Source of the DNA: Porphyromonas sp. HMSC065F10
Lineage (GTDB): Bacteria; Bacteroidota; Bacteroidia; Bacteroidales; Porphyromonadaceae
NCBI RefSeq assembly: GCF_001808555.1
Contig: NZ_KV793774.1
Span: forward strand, 1-60,600
Direction of reading: 5' to 3'
DNA: 60,600 nt
Shown: positions 1 to 8,541 of the stretch, piece by piece
Layout: every line of letters starts with the position of its first letter
How positions within the stretch are numbered: the stretch's first letter is position 1
Notes under the pieces: generated by a model
The model's input: the letters and a program-made list of their open reading frames with translations, nothing else
Told to the model about the DNA's origin: nothing
The model's database searches: none
Translations under genes and position numbers: made by a program

Positions 1-93
1 CCCCTCCCAGCACATCAAAATGCGAATTAGCCGAAAGTCGCTTTCGAACCCTCCTGCAAGCACTGGTTTATCCAGGCTTTCGGTAGCCTATCG

Positions 94-1185
94 ATGCCCT
101 TTAACATGTGGTGGAACCACGACGCCCAGGCGGAGCTTCGTCGCAAGGCTGACTTCGGCGATCGTGCCAGCTGGGGCGTGGGACTTGCTGTAGGACAGCA
201 CCACAACCCCTACTTCTCTACCCGTCTTGCTCTTGACTACCACACCATCCCGGTCTTTGGTCTCAATAGGACCGATGGCGTGAAGGGTCCGTTGCAGCTC
301 CGGGCGCTCAACCCCCACTTCGACTTCATGTTTGACCTCGTCAATTACTTCTCCTCTTACGATGAGAGTCGGGTCTTCCATGTGGTCCCCTTCGTCGGTG
401 TTGGCTACCTCGGTACCAATATCTCTGGGTATGAGAGCTACGAGACTGCCGCTCCCTACGCTCGCGGCTACTCTCAGGGAGCCTGTGACGCCAACTTCCT
501 CAATATCTTCAATTCGAAGGGCGTCAATAACGAGGACAACAACTTCTTCCGTGAGCTCGATCACTCCATCTCGGCCAACCTCGGACTGGATATCAATATC
601 AACTTCCACCCGCGGGTAGCGCTCACGATCGAGCCAATGGTGCTCTTCGTCCCCGGACTGGATGCGACCGATGCTATCGGTGCTGTCCGCGGTGGACTCA
701 CCTGCAACCTCGGCGAGACGCTCTGGAATGGCGTGCAGCCGATGGACTGGGATCTCGTCAATGGACTTCAGAGTCAGATCAATGACCTCCGCAGCCAGAA
801 TGCCGAGCTCAGCAAGCGCCCCGTACGTTGCCCCGAGTGCCCTGAGGTAAAGCCCGTTGTTGCTCAGAACTACGAGAATGTCGTGTACTTCCGTATCGAC
901 AGCTCTAAGATCGACAAGAACCAGGAGATCAACCTCTACAATACCGCTGAGTACGTCAAGGCCAATAACACCCCGATCACCGTGACGGGCTATGCCGATG
1001 TACAGACCGGTCGTGCTGACTACAACATGCAGCTCTCTGAGAATCGTGCCCGCAACGTGGCCGACAAGCTCATCAGCGAGTATGGCGTCCCCTCAGAGTT
1101 GATCACCATCGACTACAAGGGATCCGACGTACAGCCTTATGATGTCAATGCGTGGAATCGCGTCGTCATCATGAAGACTAAGTGA
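94..1185 (+). CDS. OmpA-family porin (Omp40/41-like), 5' end missing or broken
   Basis: Outer-membrane beta-barrel protein with a C-terminal peptidoglycan-binding OmpA domain, resembling the P. gingivalis Omp40/Omp41 porins. The barrel occupies roughly the first 220 codons. A proline/cysteine linker (SKRPVRCPECPE) follows, then the OmpA domain with NVVYFRIDSSKI, GYADVQTG, LSENRARNV and a final WNRVVIM strand. The listed ATG is not the natural start: homology continues upstream in the same frame to about position 31 (VAFEP then HWFIQAFG, the first barrel strand), and no signal peptide is present. An in-frame TAG at 28-30 interrupts that reading. The real start lies before the window, so the gene is either 5'-truncated here with a nonsense change or carries a sequence error. 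Family assignment is secure; the state of the N-terminus is not. Confidence 0.85.
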   Translation: MPFNMWWNHDAQAELRRKADFGDRASWGVGLAVGQHHNPYFSTRLALDYHTIPVFGLNRTDGVKGPLQLRALNPHFDFMFDLVNYFSSYDESRVFHVVPFVGVGYLGTNISGYESYETAAPYARGYSQGACDANFLNIFNSKGVNNEDNNFFRELDHSISANLGLDININFHPRVALTIEPMVLFVPGLDATDAIGAVRGGLTCNLGETLWNGVQPMDWDLVNGLQSQINDLRSQNAELSKRPVRCPECPEVKPVVAQNYENVVYFRIDSSKIDKNQEINLYNTAEYVKANNTPITVTGYADVQTGRADYNMQLSENRARNVADKLISEYGVPSELITIDYKGSDVQPYDVNAWNRVVIMKTK

Positions 1186-1273
1186 TATCACTGAGGAAGT
1201 ATCCTGCTGGAGCTTTGAGTCTCCGGGGCTAAGTGTGAGTAGGATGAGGGCTAGTACAGATAGTGTACCCCTT

Positions 1274-1301
1274 TTTGTTGTCAATTCTTTTTGTAGTTTT
1301 G
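1274..1301 (+). promoter_or_regulatory. Possible Bacteroides-type promoter for the collagen-like lipoprotein
   Basis: TAGTTTTG at 1294-1301 fits the TAnnTTTG -7 element. A TTTG at 1274-1277 lies 16 bp upstream, shorter than the usual 19-21 bp, so the match is partial. The stretch 1186-1408 otherwise holds no gene. Confidence 0.3.
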
Positions 1302-1408
1302 ATTTTTCTTGTCACCTTTGTCCCAAGAATAGATGACGAGTGGTCGTCAGGACTTCTCTGTAAACGCAAACGATAATAGACAATATATTTATTCACAAAA
1401 CAGTAATT

Positions 1409-4318
1409 ATGAGAACAAACAAGTTTAAGATTGGCTTGCTGTCAGTTGCTGCTGTCCTCGGGCTGGGGGTCTTCTCCTCCTGCTCCAAGGACTTCCAGGG
1501 TGACATCGACGCTATCAACCAGCGTTTGGACAATCTGACAAAAAAGTTCGAGGGTGGCACCTATGTGACCAAGATCGAGAAAACAGCCAATGGTATCAAG
1601 CTCTATCCGAGCAAGGGTGACCCCATCGAGGTTACCAATGGTAAGGATGGCAATCCTGGAACCATCGTCAAGATCGGCGAGGACGGCTTCTGGTACATCG
1701 ATGACCACAAGACCGACTATCCTGCTGCAGGTAAGCAGGGTCCTAAGGGTGACCCCGGCGCTAAGGGTGAGCCCGGCGCTAAGGGTGATCCCGGCGCTAA
1801 GGGTGCTGATGGAGTTTACTACGTACCCGGTACCACGGGTAATGAGAAGGGTTTCTGGGTGAAGGTTGATCCTAATACCAAGCCTGCCACTCGTACTATC
1901 ACCACTGACAAGTGGCTGCCCGAGGGAACTATCTCTGCTGTTTATGAGAATGGCGTCGTTACCCTGATGAATGTTAAGGGTGCCAAGGACGGCATCGTTA
2001 AGCTTGGTCAGGCTAGCGGCTTCCAGCTGAAGTTTATCCCTTCGGTTGTTGCCGATGAGGGCGGCGCTCTGCCGATCGTTGCCGTTGGTGGTCTCTCCAC
2101 TCCGTGCGAGAACGATGTAACTGCTGCTACGCGCGTTATGCTTCGCGTAAGCCCCAGCAACGTCACTGTTGACCAGATCAAGACGGATGGTATCTACGTC
2201 CGCTACAACAATCCTACGGTGCTTCGTTCTGCTAAGGCTAACCCCTCTGCAAAGTTCGTAAGCCTGAAGGATGGAGTTCTGACTGTGGACATCTCCGCAC
2301 AGACCAAGTACATCAACGACGAGGCTAATAAGATTGATCAGATCGCTGTAGTTGTGCCTATGGTCAATGGTGCTGAGAATGAGTCTGACTGGGCAAAGCT
2401 TGACAAGAGTGTGATCTCTTATACGGATCTCCACCTCGCCAAGAAGTCCAACTCCAAGCTCTTCCCCAGAACTGTGGAGCGTGCTAAGACGCTTGCTAGG
2501 ACTCTTGACTCTAAGTACACCGGTGCAGAGGATGAGTATCGCTACTCTGTAGTAGATCTCCAGTACGATGAGACTATCGACCTGAAGGATCAGGTGACCA
2601 CTCTTCTCAAGGACAAGGGGTTTGAGGGCTTTAATGTGTATGCTCTCTCTTATGCCTTTGACCTGAAGGACGGCACCAGGGCGAACAAGGATATCACTTT
2701 CAAGCGCGGTGACAATGACACCGAGCAGCAGGAGTTCATCACTCTTGACGGATCCAAGATCTCTGCACGCGTATATGGTCAGTCATCCAACCGTGCCGCC
2801 GTTGGTCGTACCCCGATCGTCCATGTAAAGCTGATGAGCAATGACTGTGTTGTTCGTGATGCGTTCATCGTCATCAACATTGTAGAGAAGAAGATTGAGC
2901 CGACGCCCGTTGATCCTATCAACGTTGTCGTTGAGGCTTCTGATCTCTCTTGCGATGGCTTCAAGTACACGACCAATGCGAAGTGGATGAACGAGAATAT
3001 CTACCACAAGGCCAACCTGCCTAAGGAGATCTTCCACAGTAAGTTCGATTGGAGTCAGGAGACTACTGGTGTCGGTACCATTTCTCAGGAGCAGGATCCC
3101 AAGGACGCTGAGTCTTACATCCTTGTATGGACTGTAACTCGTGATGAGCTCATCGATGCTCTTGGGGACAAGGACAGCGTAGAGATCTCTAAGACTGGTC
3201 ACTACAAGTGGAATGGCAACGATATCGCTGTTACCTTCAAGACCACTATCAAGCGTCCTGAGTTCGACCTCGGTAAGATCACTCGTGATAACTACTGGTT
3301 CGACAACTTCTCCTACGTTCGCTTCAATACTCTGACTCCGGATCTCGGATCTGTTGATCCTACGCTCTGCACCTTCGATACTCCGTTCTCCAACGTCTTC
3401 AAGTCCAAGAAGGATGCAGGTAAGATTGTGGTAGACTTCGGTCAGGTCAATGATGGCGCTAAGGTAAGCTTTGTCTTCGACAAGAAGCAGCCCACCCTTA
3501 AGGAGGCATTCGGATATACTCTTGAGCCCAGTGCAGATGGTACCAAGCTCCTTGCTGTTAAGGAGAACATGCCCTCTGAGGTGGTTGCAACCATCGTGAC
3601 AGATAAGAAGATCACCTTCGGTGACACTGAGAAGGTTACCAATACCTACGATTACGTTGTTTCTTACAATCAGAACAGCAAGATCGGTAAGCAGCTACTC
3701 AATGCTGCTGAGGAGAACATGATGGCTCGCATCCGTATTGCTGCCGAGAATGAGTGCGGTGTGCGTATGACTGTCAAGGGTCTTAAGGACGGTGACAGCT
3801 TCCTCGTTCACTTCCTCCGTCCGGTTAGCATGGATGCAGAGACAAAGAAGTTCTTTGTAGATGGTAAGGACTTTGGTGAGGAGTTCACCTGGCTTGACAT
3901 TAATGATATCGTTAGTCTCAAAGACTGGCGTAATTATGTCAAGGATACCAAGGAGTATTACTTCATGCCGAAGCACGAGAACTACTTCAAGTACTACGAT
4001 ATCCAGTCCATCAAGATTGATACTAAGAATATCAAGCCTATTGGTCTGAAGGTCGGTGGTAATGCTGAGACAACGATCCCGGAGAACATCATCTTCAAGC
4101 AGACTGCTGACAATGAGTCTGTAGAGGTCGTTGTCAATGGTCAGAAGGTTACGAAGACTTTCCCCTACGGACGTCTCACCTATCGTAACAACGGCTCTAA
4201 TATTGATGAGGGCTTTAGCATCGAGGTACCTGTAACCGTTACCTACAAGTGGGGTAAGATCAACAATGGCAAGGTTATCGTACCCGTCAAGAAGACCTCA
4301 GAGCTTCGTTCCCTTTGA
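1409..4318 (+). CDS. Large surface lipoprotein with collagen-like segment (DUF4988/PL29-N-like N-terminus)
   Basis: A 969-residue exported lipoprotein. The signal peptide ends in a lipobox with Cys25 (VFSSC). A short heptad-like segment (about 30-48, DIDAINQRLDNLTKKF) follows, then a domain with the GEDGFWYIDD motif that resembles the DUF4988/PL29 N-terminal region of Bacteroidota surface proteins. Residues about 108-135 are nine Gly-X-Y triplets (GPK, GDP, GAK, GEP and so on) encoded by an 18-bp tandem repeat. The remaining roughly 800 residues look like beta-rich repeat domains with no catalytic motif I recognise. The gene is monocistronic, ending in a strong terminator at 4371-4409. Codon use is more A/T-ended than its neighbours, compatible with high expression. 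Surface display is inferred from the family; the function is unknown. Confidence 0.85.
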   Translation: MRTNKFKIGLLSVAAVLGLGVFSSCSKDFQGDIDAINQRLDNLTKKFEGGTYVTKIEKTANGIKLYPSKGDPIEVTNGKDGNPGTIVKIGEDGFWYIDDHKTDYPAAGKQGPKGDPGAKGEPGAKGDPGAKGADGVYYVPGTTGNEKGFWVKVDPNTKPATRTITTDKWLPEGTISAVYENGVVTLMNVKGAKDGIVKLGQASGFQLKFIPSVVADEGGALPIVAVGGLSTPCENDVTAATRVMLRVSPSNVTVDQIKTDGIYVRYNNPTVLRSAKANPSAKFVSLKDGVLTVDISAQTKYINDEANKIDQIAVVVPMVNGAENESDWAKLDKSVISYTDLHLAKKSNSKLFPRTVERAKTLARTLDSKYTGAEDEYRYSVVDLQYDETIDLKDQVTTLLKDKGFEGFNVYALSYAFDLKDGTRANKDITFKRGDNDTEQQEFITLDGSKISARVYGQSSNRAAVGRTPIVHVKLMSNDCVVRDAFIVINIVEKKIEPTPVDPINVVVEASDLSCDGFKYTTNAKWMNENIYHKANLPKEIFHSKFDWSQETTGVGTISQEQDPKDAESYILVWTVTRDELIDALGDKDSVEISKTGHYKWNGNDIAVTFKTTIKRPEFDLGKITRDNYWFDNFSYVRFNTLTPDLGSVDPTLCTFDTPFSNVFKSKKDAGKIVVDFGQVNDGAKVSFVFDKKQPTLKEAFGYTLEPSADGTKLLAVKENMPSEVVATIVTDKKITFGDTEKVTNTYDYVVSYNQNSKIGKQLLNAAEENMMARIRIAAENECGVRMTVKGLKDGDSFLVHFLRPVSMDAETKKFFVDGKDFGEEFTWLDINDIVSLKDWRNYVKDTKEYYFMPKHENYFKYYDIQSIKIDTKNIKPIGLKVGGNAETTIPENIIFKQTADNESVEVVVNGQKVTKTFPYGRLTYRNNGSNIDEGFSIEVPVTVTYKWGKINNGKVIVPVKKTSELRSL
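1747..1806 (+). repeat. 18-bp tandem repeat coding Gly-X-Y triplets
   Basis: About three near-identical copies of an 18-bp unit (ggtgaccccggcgctaag and variants) encode G-D/E-P-G-A-K. They form the core of the collagen-like segment of the lipoprotein. Such in-frame repeats can change copy number between strains without breaking the frame. Confidence 0.8.
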
Positions 4319-4338
4319 TTTAGCTTCATGAAATGACA

Positions 4339-4354
4339 TAGAGCATATGCTCTA
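4339..4354. repeat. 16-bp perfect palindrome TAGAGCATATGCTCTA
   Basis: A perfect inverted repeat lies 20 bp after the lipoprotein stop codon and just before the terminator hairpin. It may be a small RNA hairpin in the 3' UTR. No function can be assigned. Confidence 0.4.
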
Positions 4355-4370
4355 ACGTCACATATTCCTT

Positions 4371-4409
4371 AGGAGGCACTTTCACTTCGGTGAAGGTGCC
4401 TCCTTTTTT
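4371..4409 (+). terminator. Rho-independent terminator after the collagen-like lipoprotein
   Basis: AGGAGGCAC plus TTTCAC, a TTCG tetraloop, then the complementary GTGAA and GTGCCTCC arm, followed by TTTTTT. It is a long GC-rich stem with a stable UUCG loop and U tract, a textbook terminator. Confidence 0.92.
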
Positions 4410-4412
4410 GTT

Positions 4413-4420
4413 TACATTTG
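4413..4420 (+). promoter_or_regulatory. -7 element TACATTTG for the thioredoxin-like lipoprotein
   Basis: TACATTTG fits TAnnTTTG and sits 20 bp before the chosen ATG (4441), directly after the terminator of the preceding gene. No good -33 element is visible. Its position argues against any start codon further upstream. Confidence 0.5.
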
Positions 4421-4440
4421 CCCTATATATCAGTTACGTT

Positions 4441-5370
4441 ATGTGTCGATCTATATTTGCCGTTGTTGCGCTTTCGCTGATGCTGTCCTATGGACTCCTC
4501 TCTTGCGCAAGGGAGAAGCATACTGCCGTCTATCTCGACCAAGCGGGCGTAGCTTGGTTAGATACCGTTCCCACCCCGTCCGACCTCTCTTCGCCTGAGG
4601 AGCGGGCAGAGTACCGACTCCTTCACTATTGGGATGGGCTTGTCTTTACGGACGAGACGTATACCCACGATGCTGACTTTATGAGCCGGGTCTTTGATCG
4701 TTATGTCTCTCAGCTACCGGAGGTCGACTCTGCGACTGCTTATCCTGCTGTTATGGATCTCATGAGGCGAGCAGAGGCAGACTCCGTCGCCTATTATGTC
4801 TTTACCCACCTGGCTGACGGCCTCTATGAGCGTGGCGACTATGAGAGCTATCTGCCCTTTGCTCGTGCGATTATCGCCTCTGATTACTCTTCGGAGGACG
4901 ATAAAATGATCCCGGAGTATCAGCTCTCGTTGGTCTTGAAGAACCGCCCCGGTACGCCTGCTGCCGACTTCACCTACAATACTCTTGATGGAGTGTCATC
5001 GATGAAGTCGCTTCTCGGAGTGCGCCCACTGATCCTCTTCTTCTACAACGTCCCCTGCCATACCTGCCATAGGGTTATGGCTGACATACAGTCCTCTGAG
5101 ACCTTGTCTGCCGCTATCTCAGCTTGTAAGCTATCGGTGCTGACGGTGGACAAGATGGGACCCCTTGAGAAGTGGACGAGGTCCGTTAAGGACGAGCTTC
5201 CTAAGGGCTGGATCCATGGCTACAATTACACAGATCTACACGACACGGACCTCTATAACATTAAGGGTGTCCCTACGATCTACCTTTTGGACAAGGACGG
5301 CACTGTCCTGATACGCGAGGCTTCTGTTGCCTCACTCGAGCAGTGGTGCCTCGCTAATCTCTCACTCTGA
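4441..5370 (+). CDS. Thioredoxin-like lipoprotein with DUF5106-type N-terminal domain
   Basis: A 309-residue lipoprotein. The signal peptide MCRSIFAVVALSLML leads to a lipobox ending LLSC. The N-terminal half resembles the DUF5106 domain found before thioredoxin folds in Bacteroidota. The C-terminal half is a thioredoxin-like domain with the active-site motif CHTC (in FYNVPCHTCH) and the cis-Pro motif GVPTIYLLD. It probably acts as a periplasmic disulfide oxidoreductase or reductant donor; the partner is unknown. The start at 4441 was preferred over the frame-open ATG at 4390 because 4390 lies inside the terminator hairpin of the preceding gene and the later start gives a proper lipoprotein signal. 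Confidence 0.8.
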   Translation: MCRSIFAVVALSLMLSYGLLSCAREKHTAVYLDQAGVAWLDTVPTPSDLSSPEERAEYRLLHYWDGLVFTDETYTHDADFMSRVFDRYVSQLPEVDSATAYPAVMDLMRRAEADSVAYYVFTHLADGLYERGDYESYLPFARAIIASDYSSEDDKMIPEYQLSLVLKNRPGTPAADFTYNTLDGVSSMKSLLGVRPLILFFYNVPCHTCHRVMADIQSSETLSAAISACKLSVLTVDKMGPLEKWTRSVKDELPKGWIHGYNYTDLHDTDLYNIKGVPTIYLLDKDGTVLIREASVASLEQWCLANLSL

Positions 5371-5589
5371 CTTCTCGGGTGCTATAGGCGATCTCGGAGC
5401 TGGGAGAGCTCATACGAGCTATCTGTTTCTGCGACCCCTTGAGGGTTGACTTAAGCCTATGGAGCGGCCATTCTTGCGGGTGTAGCCCTACTTCTGGTTG
5501 ATGATTCTCATAGGTCTTGCCCTCTGCTTTCCGGTGAGGAGGAGAGCTGCTGGATAAGAACTATACCAGCCGGATTTATCCGGCCGTGA
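5371..5589. other. Intergenic region between convergent genes
   Basis: No credible gene is seen here. It contains a perfect inverted repeat GCCGGATTTATCCGGC at 5569-5584, immediately before the 22-bp palindrome array, which could be a hairpin at the 3' end of the upstream transcript. Confidence 0.5.
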
Positions 5590-5649
5590 CTAATACCGAT
5601 ATTAGGTGAGCCTAATATCGGTAAAAGAATTCTCTAATATCGGTATTAG
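5590..5649. repeat. 22-bp-period palindrome array A (3 units)
   Basis: Three 16-bp units start at 5590, 5612 and 5634, exactly 22 bp apart. They are CTAATACCGATATTAG, CTAATATCGGTAAAAG and CTAATATCGGTATTAG, separated by unrelated 6-bp spacers GTGAGC and AATTCT. The array lies between the 3' ends of the thioredoxin-like gene and dprA. Related arrays occur at 22060, 41258 and 54997. Confidence 0.93.
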
Positions 5650-5678
5650 AGAAATCGATCATCGGGTGGGGGTGGGGA

Positions 5679-6815
5679 TCAGAGGGAGGTGCGCTCGTAG
5701 CGGGCGCCAGGGAGGGAGCGGACTTTGCCGGACATCTCCAGCTCGAAGAGTCGTCCGGAGAGTATGCCGGGTGACTCACCCAGCCTCATGGAGAGGTCGT
5801 TGAGCGTGAGCGTCCCTGCCTCCTGCAGTGTCGCAAGGATGGGATCCTCGTCCCCCTCTCCCTCCTCGGCAAAGGGGAGCTGCCGCTTGGTGCTGGCGTC
5901 AAGGAGGAGGCTTAGCTCCTCAAGGAGTGTCTCCGGGTCGGTGAGACAGGTGGCGCGCTGGTCGGTGAGTAGCCTATTGCACCCCTCGGAGGTGGAGTCA
6001 AAGATCCGCCCCGGCACGGCAAAGACCGATCTCCCGTAGTCAAGGGCGAGACCGGCTGTGATGAGCGCTCCGCCTCGTCGGGCACTCTCCACGACCACCG
6101 TGGCGCGAGTCATCCCGGCGACGATGCGATTACGGAGGACGAAGTGCTGCGGGAAGGCTCGGGTATGGTAGCCGTACTCCGTCACCACCCCTCCTCCGCT
6201 ATGGATCATCTCTGTGGCGAGGTCTCTGTGGCGGGAGGGGTAGAGCGTGTAGTGCCCGTGCGCCACCACACCGACGGAGCGTAGGCCGTGCTTGACTGCT
6301 GCTCGGTGGGCAAGGGCGTCGACCCCATAGGCGAGTCCGCTGACGATGACCAGGTCGGGCCTTAGCTCCGCCCAGCGCCCTACCATCCGCTCGATCACAT
6401 CGGCTGCGTAGGTGGTGCAGCGACGGGTGCCGACGATGGCGATCATCGGGCTGTCGACGGGGAGGGTCCCCTTGACGTAGAGGACAAGGGGCGAGTCGGC
6501 ACAGTTGAGCAGGTAGTCGGGGTAGCCTTCTTCTCCATAGAAGAGTGGGGTGATCGTCTCGCCTGCTGCTGCCCTCTCGCTCAGCGTCCGGAGCTCCTCC
6601 TCAGCCCTTCGGAGGGAGTCCTCGGAGCGGATGAGTCGTGCTAAGGAGGGGCGGATGTTGGGGTTTTGCGCCAGCTCGTCTGCCGTTGCCTCAAAGATCC
6701 GCTCCGGATGATTGTCAAAGTCCTCGAGGAGGGCGTGGCTGATGGTGGAGCCGACACCCGGGAGCATCGTCAGTCGCAGGAGGGCAAGCTCGGCAGGGGT
6801 CAGTGAGAGGGACAC
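5679..6815 (-). CDS. dprA: DNA-processing protein DprA
   Basis: DprA binds incoming single-stranded DNA during natural transformation and loads RecA. This 378-residue protein has an N-terminal helix-hairpin-helix/SAM-like region, the Rossmann-like core with AIVGTRRCTTYA, SGLAYGVDALAHRAA, LRNRIVAGMT and SARRGGALITA, and a C-terminal winged-helix (DML1-like) segment. The start is GTG at 6815, overlapping the thioesterase stop by 16 bp. It is the last gene of the seven-gene minus-strand operon and its 3' end abuts palindrome array A. Presence of dprA suggests competence, in line with known transformability of Porphyromonas. Confidence 0.95.
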   Translation of the reverse strand: MSLSLTPAELALLRLTMLPGVGSTISHALLEDFDNHPERIFEATADELAQNPNIRPSLARLIRSEDSLRRAEEELRTLSERAAAGETITPLFYGEEGYPDYLLNCADSPLVLYVKGTLPVDSPMIAIVGTRRCTTYAADVIERMVGRWAELRPDLVIVSGLAYGVDALAHRAAVKHGLRSVGVVAHGHYTLYPSRHRDLATEMIHSGGGVVTEYGYHTRAFPQHFVLRNRIVAGMTRATVVVESARRGGALITAGLALDYGRSVFAVPGRIFDSTSEGCNRLLTDQRATCLTDPETLLEELSLLLDASTKRQLPFAEEGEGDEDPILATLQEAGTLTLNDLSMRLGESPGILSGRLFELEMSGKVRSLPGARYERTSL

Positions 6816-7249
6816 GGGAAGGGGAGGGGCTTGAGGTGCTTGTCGCAGTAGTCCATGAGGATGTCGAAGTACTCCCCCCTCGTCAGTCGACCATCCTGCA
6901 CACCGGCGACGTGGACCCGACCGGAGCAGACCACCACGCCATCGCTCTCGCGGATCACGTCCTCGTCGACCACGAGGAGGGGTCCCTTCCGGTCTATCGT
7001 GACGCCGATGACGAAGGTGTCGTCGGACCGGAGTGAGCGGTGATAGTCCAGCTCCGCATGGGTGACAAACATGTCAAATCCCTCGCCGTGCTTGCTCGAG
7101 AAGCTGTCACCGATGATGCGGAGAAATTGGTGCCGCGCGTGCTCCATGTAGTGGAGGTAATTGGCATGGTTCACCACACCCTGGATGTCGCACTCATAGT
7201 CGCGGACGATCAGGGTGGGACTGATGTAGAGATAGCTCTTGGGTGCCAT
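6800..7249 (-). CDS. Hotdog-fold acyl-CoA thioesterase (YbgC/FadM-like)
   Basis: A 149-residue single-hotdog protein of the 4-hydroxybenzoyl-CoA thioesterase group. The family motif is seen near residues 19-34: D-C-D-I-Q-G-V-V-N-H-A-N-Y, where the Asp and the His/Asn region form the active site. The substrate is probably a short- or medium-chain acyl-CoA, but it cannot be read from sequence. It sits 3 bp after the U32 gene and overlaps dprA, so it is co-transcribed. Confidence 0.85.
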   Translation of the reverse strand: MAPKSYLYISPTLIVRDYECDIQGVVNHANYLHYMEHARHQFLRIIGDSFSSKHGEGFDMFVTHAELDYHRSLRSDDTFVIGVTIDRKGPLLVVDEDVIRESDGVVVCSGRVHVAGVQDGRLTRGEYFDILMDYCDKHLKPLPFPCPSH

Positions 7250-7252
7250 GGC

Positions 7253-8527
7253 TCAGAAGTACTTGCTCCCCCTCTCCTTCTTCCGCTTCCTCATCACGAA
7301 GAGGCGATCCCCCGGGCGCAGCTCCTCGGGTACTTTTATGCTAAAGGGGATGCCGATCTCGTCGATGCGGCTCCTTCGCTCGGACTTGTCCCCGAGCAGC
7401 ATCTGCTTTGCCTGAAAGAATACCGCCCCGGTCGTCGGACCGGTCACCAAGAGCCGCTCGCCCTCCTCGACATAGCCGGTCTCCAGCACCAGCTCCGCCA
7501 CGCCGATCTTCGTATAGTAGTGGGAGACGCGGCCGATGCCCACCTTCACCTCCGTCGTGGCAGAGCCATAGTGGTCGGTCCACTCACCGAGCCGCTGACC
7601 GAGGTAGTAGCCGTCCCAGAAGCCTCGGTTGAATACCGTAGCCAGTCGCTCGTCCCAGCCGGCTATCTTATCCGCTCCGTAGCTGCTGTCTAAGTAGGCC
7701 CGGATCGCCTCGTCGTAGCACTCGGAGACCGTGCGGACGTACTCCGGACCGCGGGCGCGACCCTCGATCTTGAAGACCCGCACGCCGGCGTCGATCATCT
7801 TATTGAGGAAGTGGATCGTCTTGAGGTCCTTGGGCGACATGATGTACTTGCCGTCGACGGTGAGCTGATCACCGGTGGCATCGTCAGTGACGAGGTAGCG
7901 CCGACGGCAGATCTGATTGCACTCGCCCCGATTGGCAGACTTATTCATCTCCCCGAGGCTGAGGTAGCACTTGCCGCTCACCGCCATGCAGAGCGCTCCG
8001 TGGGCAAACATCTCGATGCGGATCGGCTCCCCCTTGGGTCCACAGATATGCTCCTCCTCTATCGCACGGTGGATCAGCTCCACCTGGTCCAGCGAGAGCT
8101 CGCGGGCAAGCACCACGACATCGGCGTAGCGGGCATAGAAGCGGAGTGCCTCGACATTGGAGATATTGAGCTGAGTGCTGAGGTGGACCTCCACCCCCTG
8201 CTCGTAGGCGTAGGCCATAGTGGCTATGTCGGTGGCTATGATGGCGGAGATGCCGGCGGCCTTGGCGGCGTCGATGATCTCGTGCATCCGCACCATATCC
8301 TCGGGGTAGATGATGGTATTGATGGTGAGGTAGCTCTTCATCCCGTGGTCACGGAGCAGGGCTGCCACCTCGGGCAGGTCCTCGAGCGTGAAGCTCTTGG
8401 AGGAGTGGGCCCGCATATTGAGCCCCTCGATGCCGAAGTAGGCGGCATCGGCACCACCCTGGATCGCTGCCATAAGCGACTCCCGGCTGCCGGCCGGTGC
8501 CATGATCTCGAAGTCTTTTCTTTCCAT
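7253..8527 (-). CDS. U32 family protein (TrhP/YegQ-like)
   Basis: A 424-residue protein of family U32, whose members were named as collagenase-like peptidases (P. gingivalis PrtC) but include the tRNA/rRNA hydroxylation proteins TrhP and RlhA. Seen: the N-terminal EIMAPAGSRESLMAAIQGGADAAYFG barrel start given in part by APAGS and GADAAYFG, the conserved cysteines in CMAVSGKCYLS and NRGECNQICRRRY, and the GRARGPEYV motif. The four cysteines fit an iron-sulfur cluster. A role in tRNA U34 hydroxylation is likely from family knowledge; proteolysis is less likely. Confidence 0.85.
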   Translation of the reverse strand: MERKDFEIMAPAGSRESLMAAIQGGADAAYFGIEGLNMRAHSSKSFTLEDLPEVAALLRDHGMKSYLTINTIIYPEDMVRMHEIIDAAKAAGISAIIATDIATMAYAYEQGVEVHLSTQLNISNVEALRFYARYADVVVLARELSLDQVELIHRAIEEEHICGPKGEPIRIEMFAHGALCMAVSGKCYLSLGEMNKSANRGECNQICRRRYLVTDDATGDQLTVDGKYIMSPKDLKTIHFLNKMIDAGVRVFKIEGRARGPEYVRTVSECYDEAIRAYLDSSYGADKIAGWDERLATVFNRGFWDGYYLGQRLGEWTDHYGSATTEVKVGIGRVSHYYTKIGVAELVLETGYVEEGERLLVTGPTTGAVFFQAKQMLLGDKSERRSRIDEIGIPFSIKVPEELRPGDRLFVMRKRKKERGSKYF

Positions 8528-8541
8528 TAATATCCTTTTGC

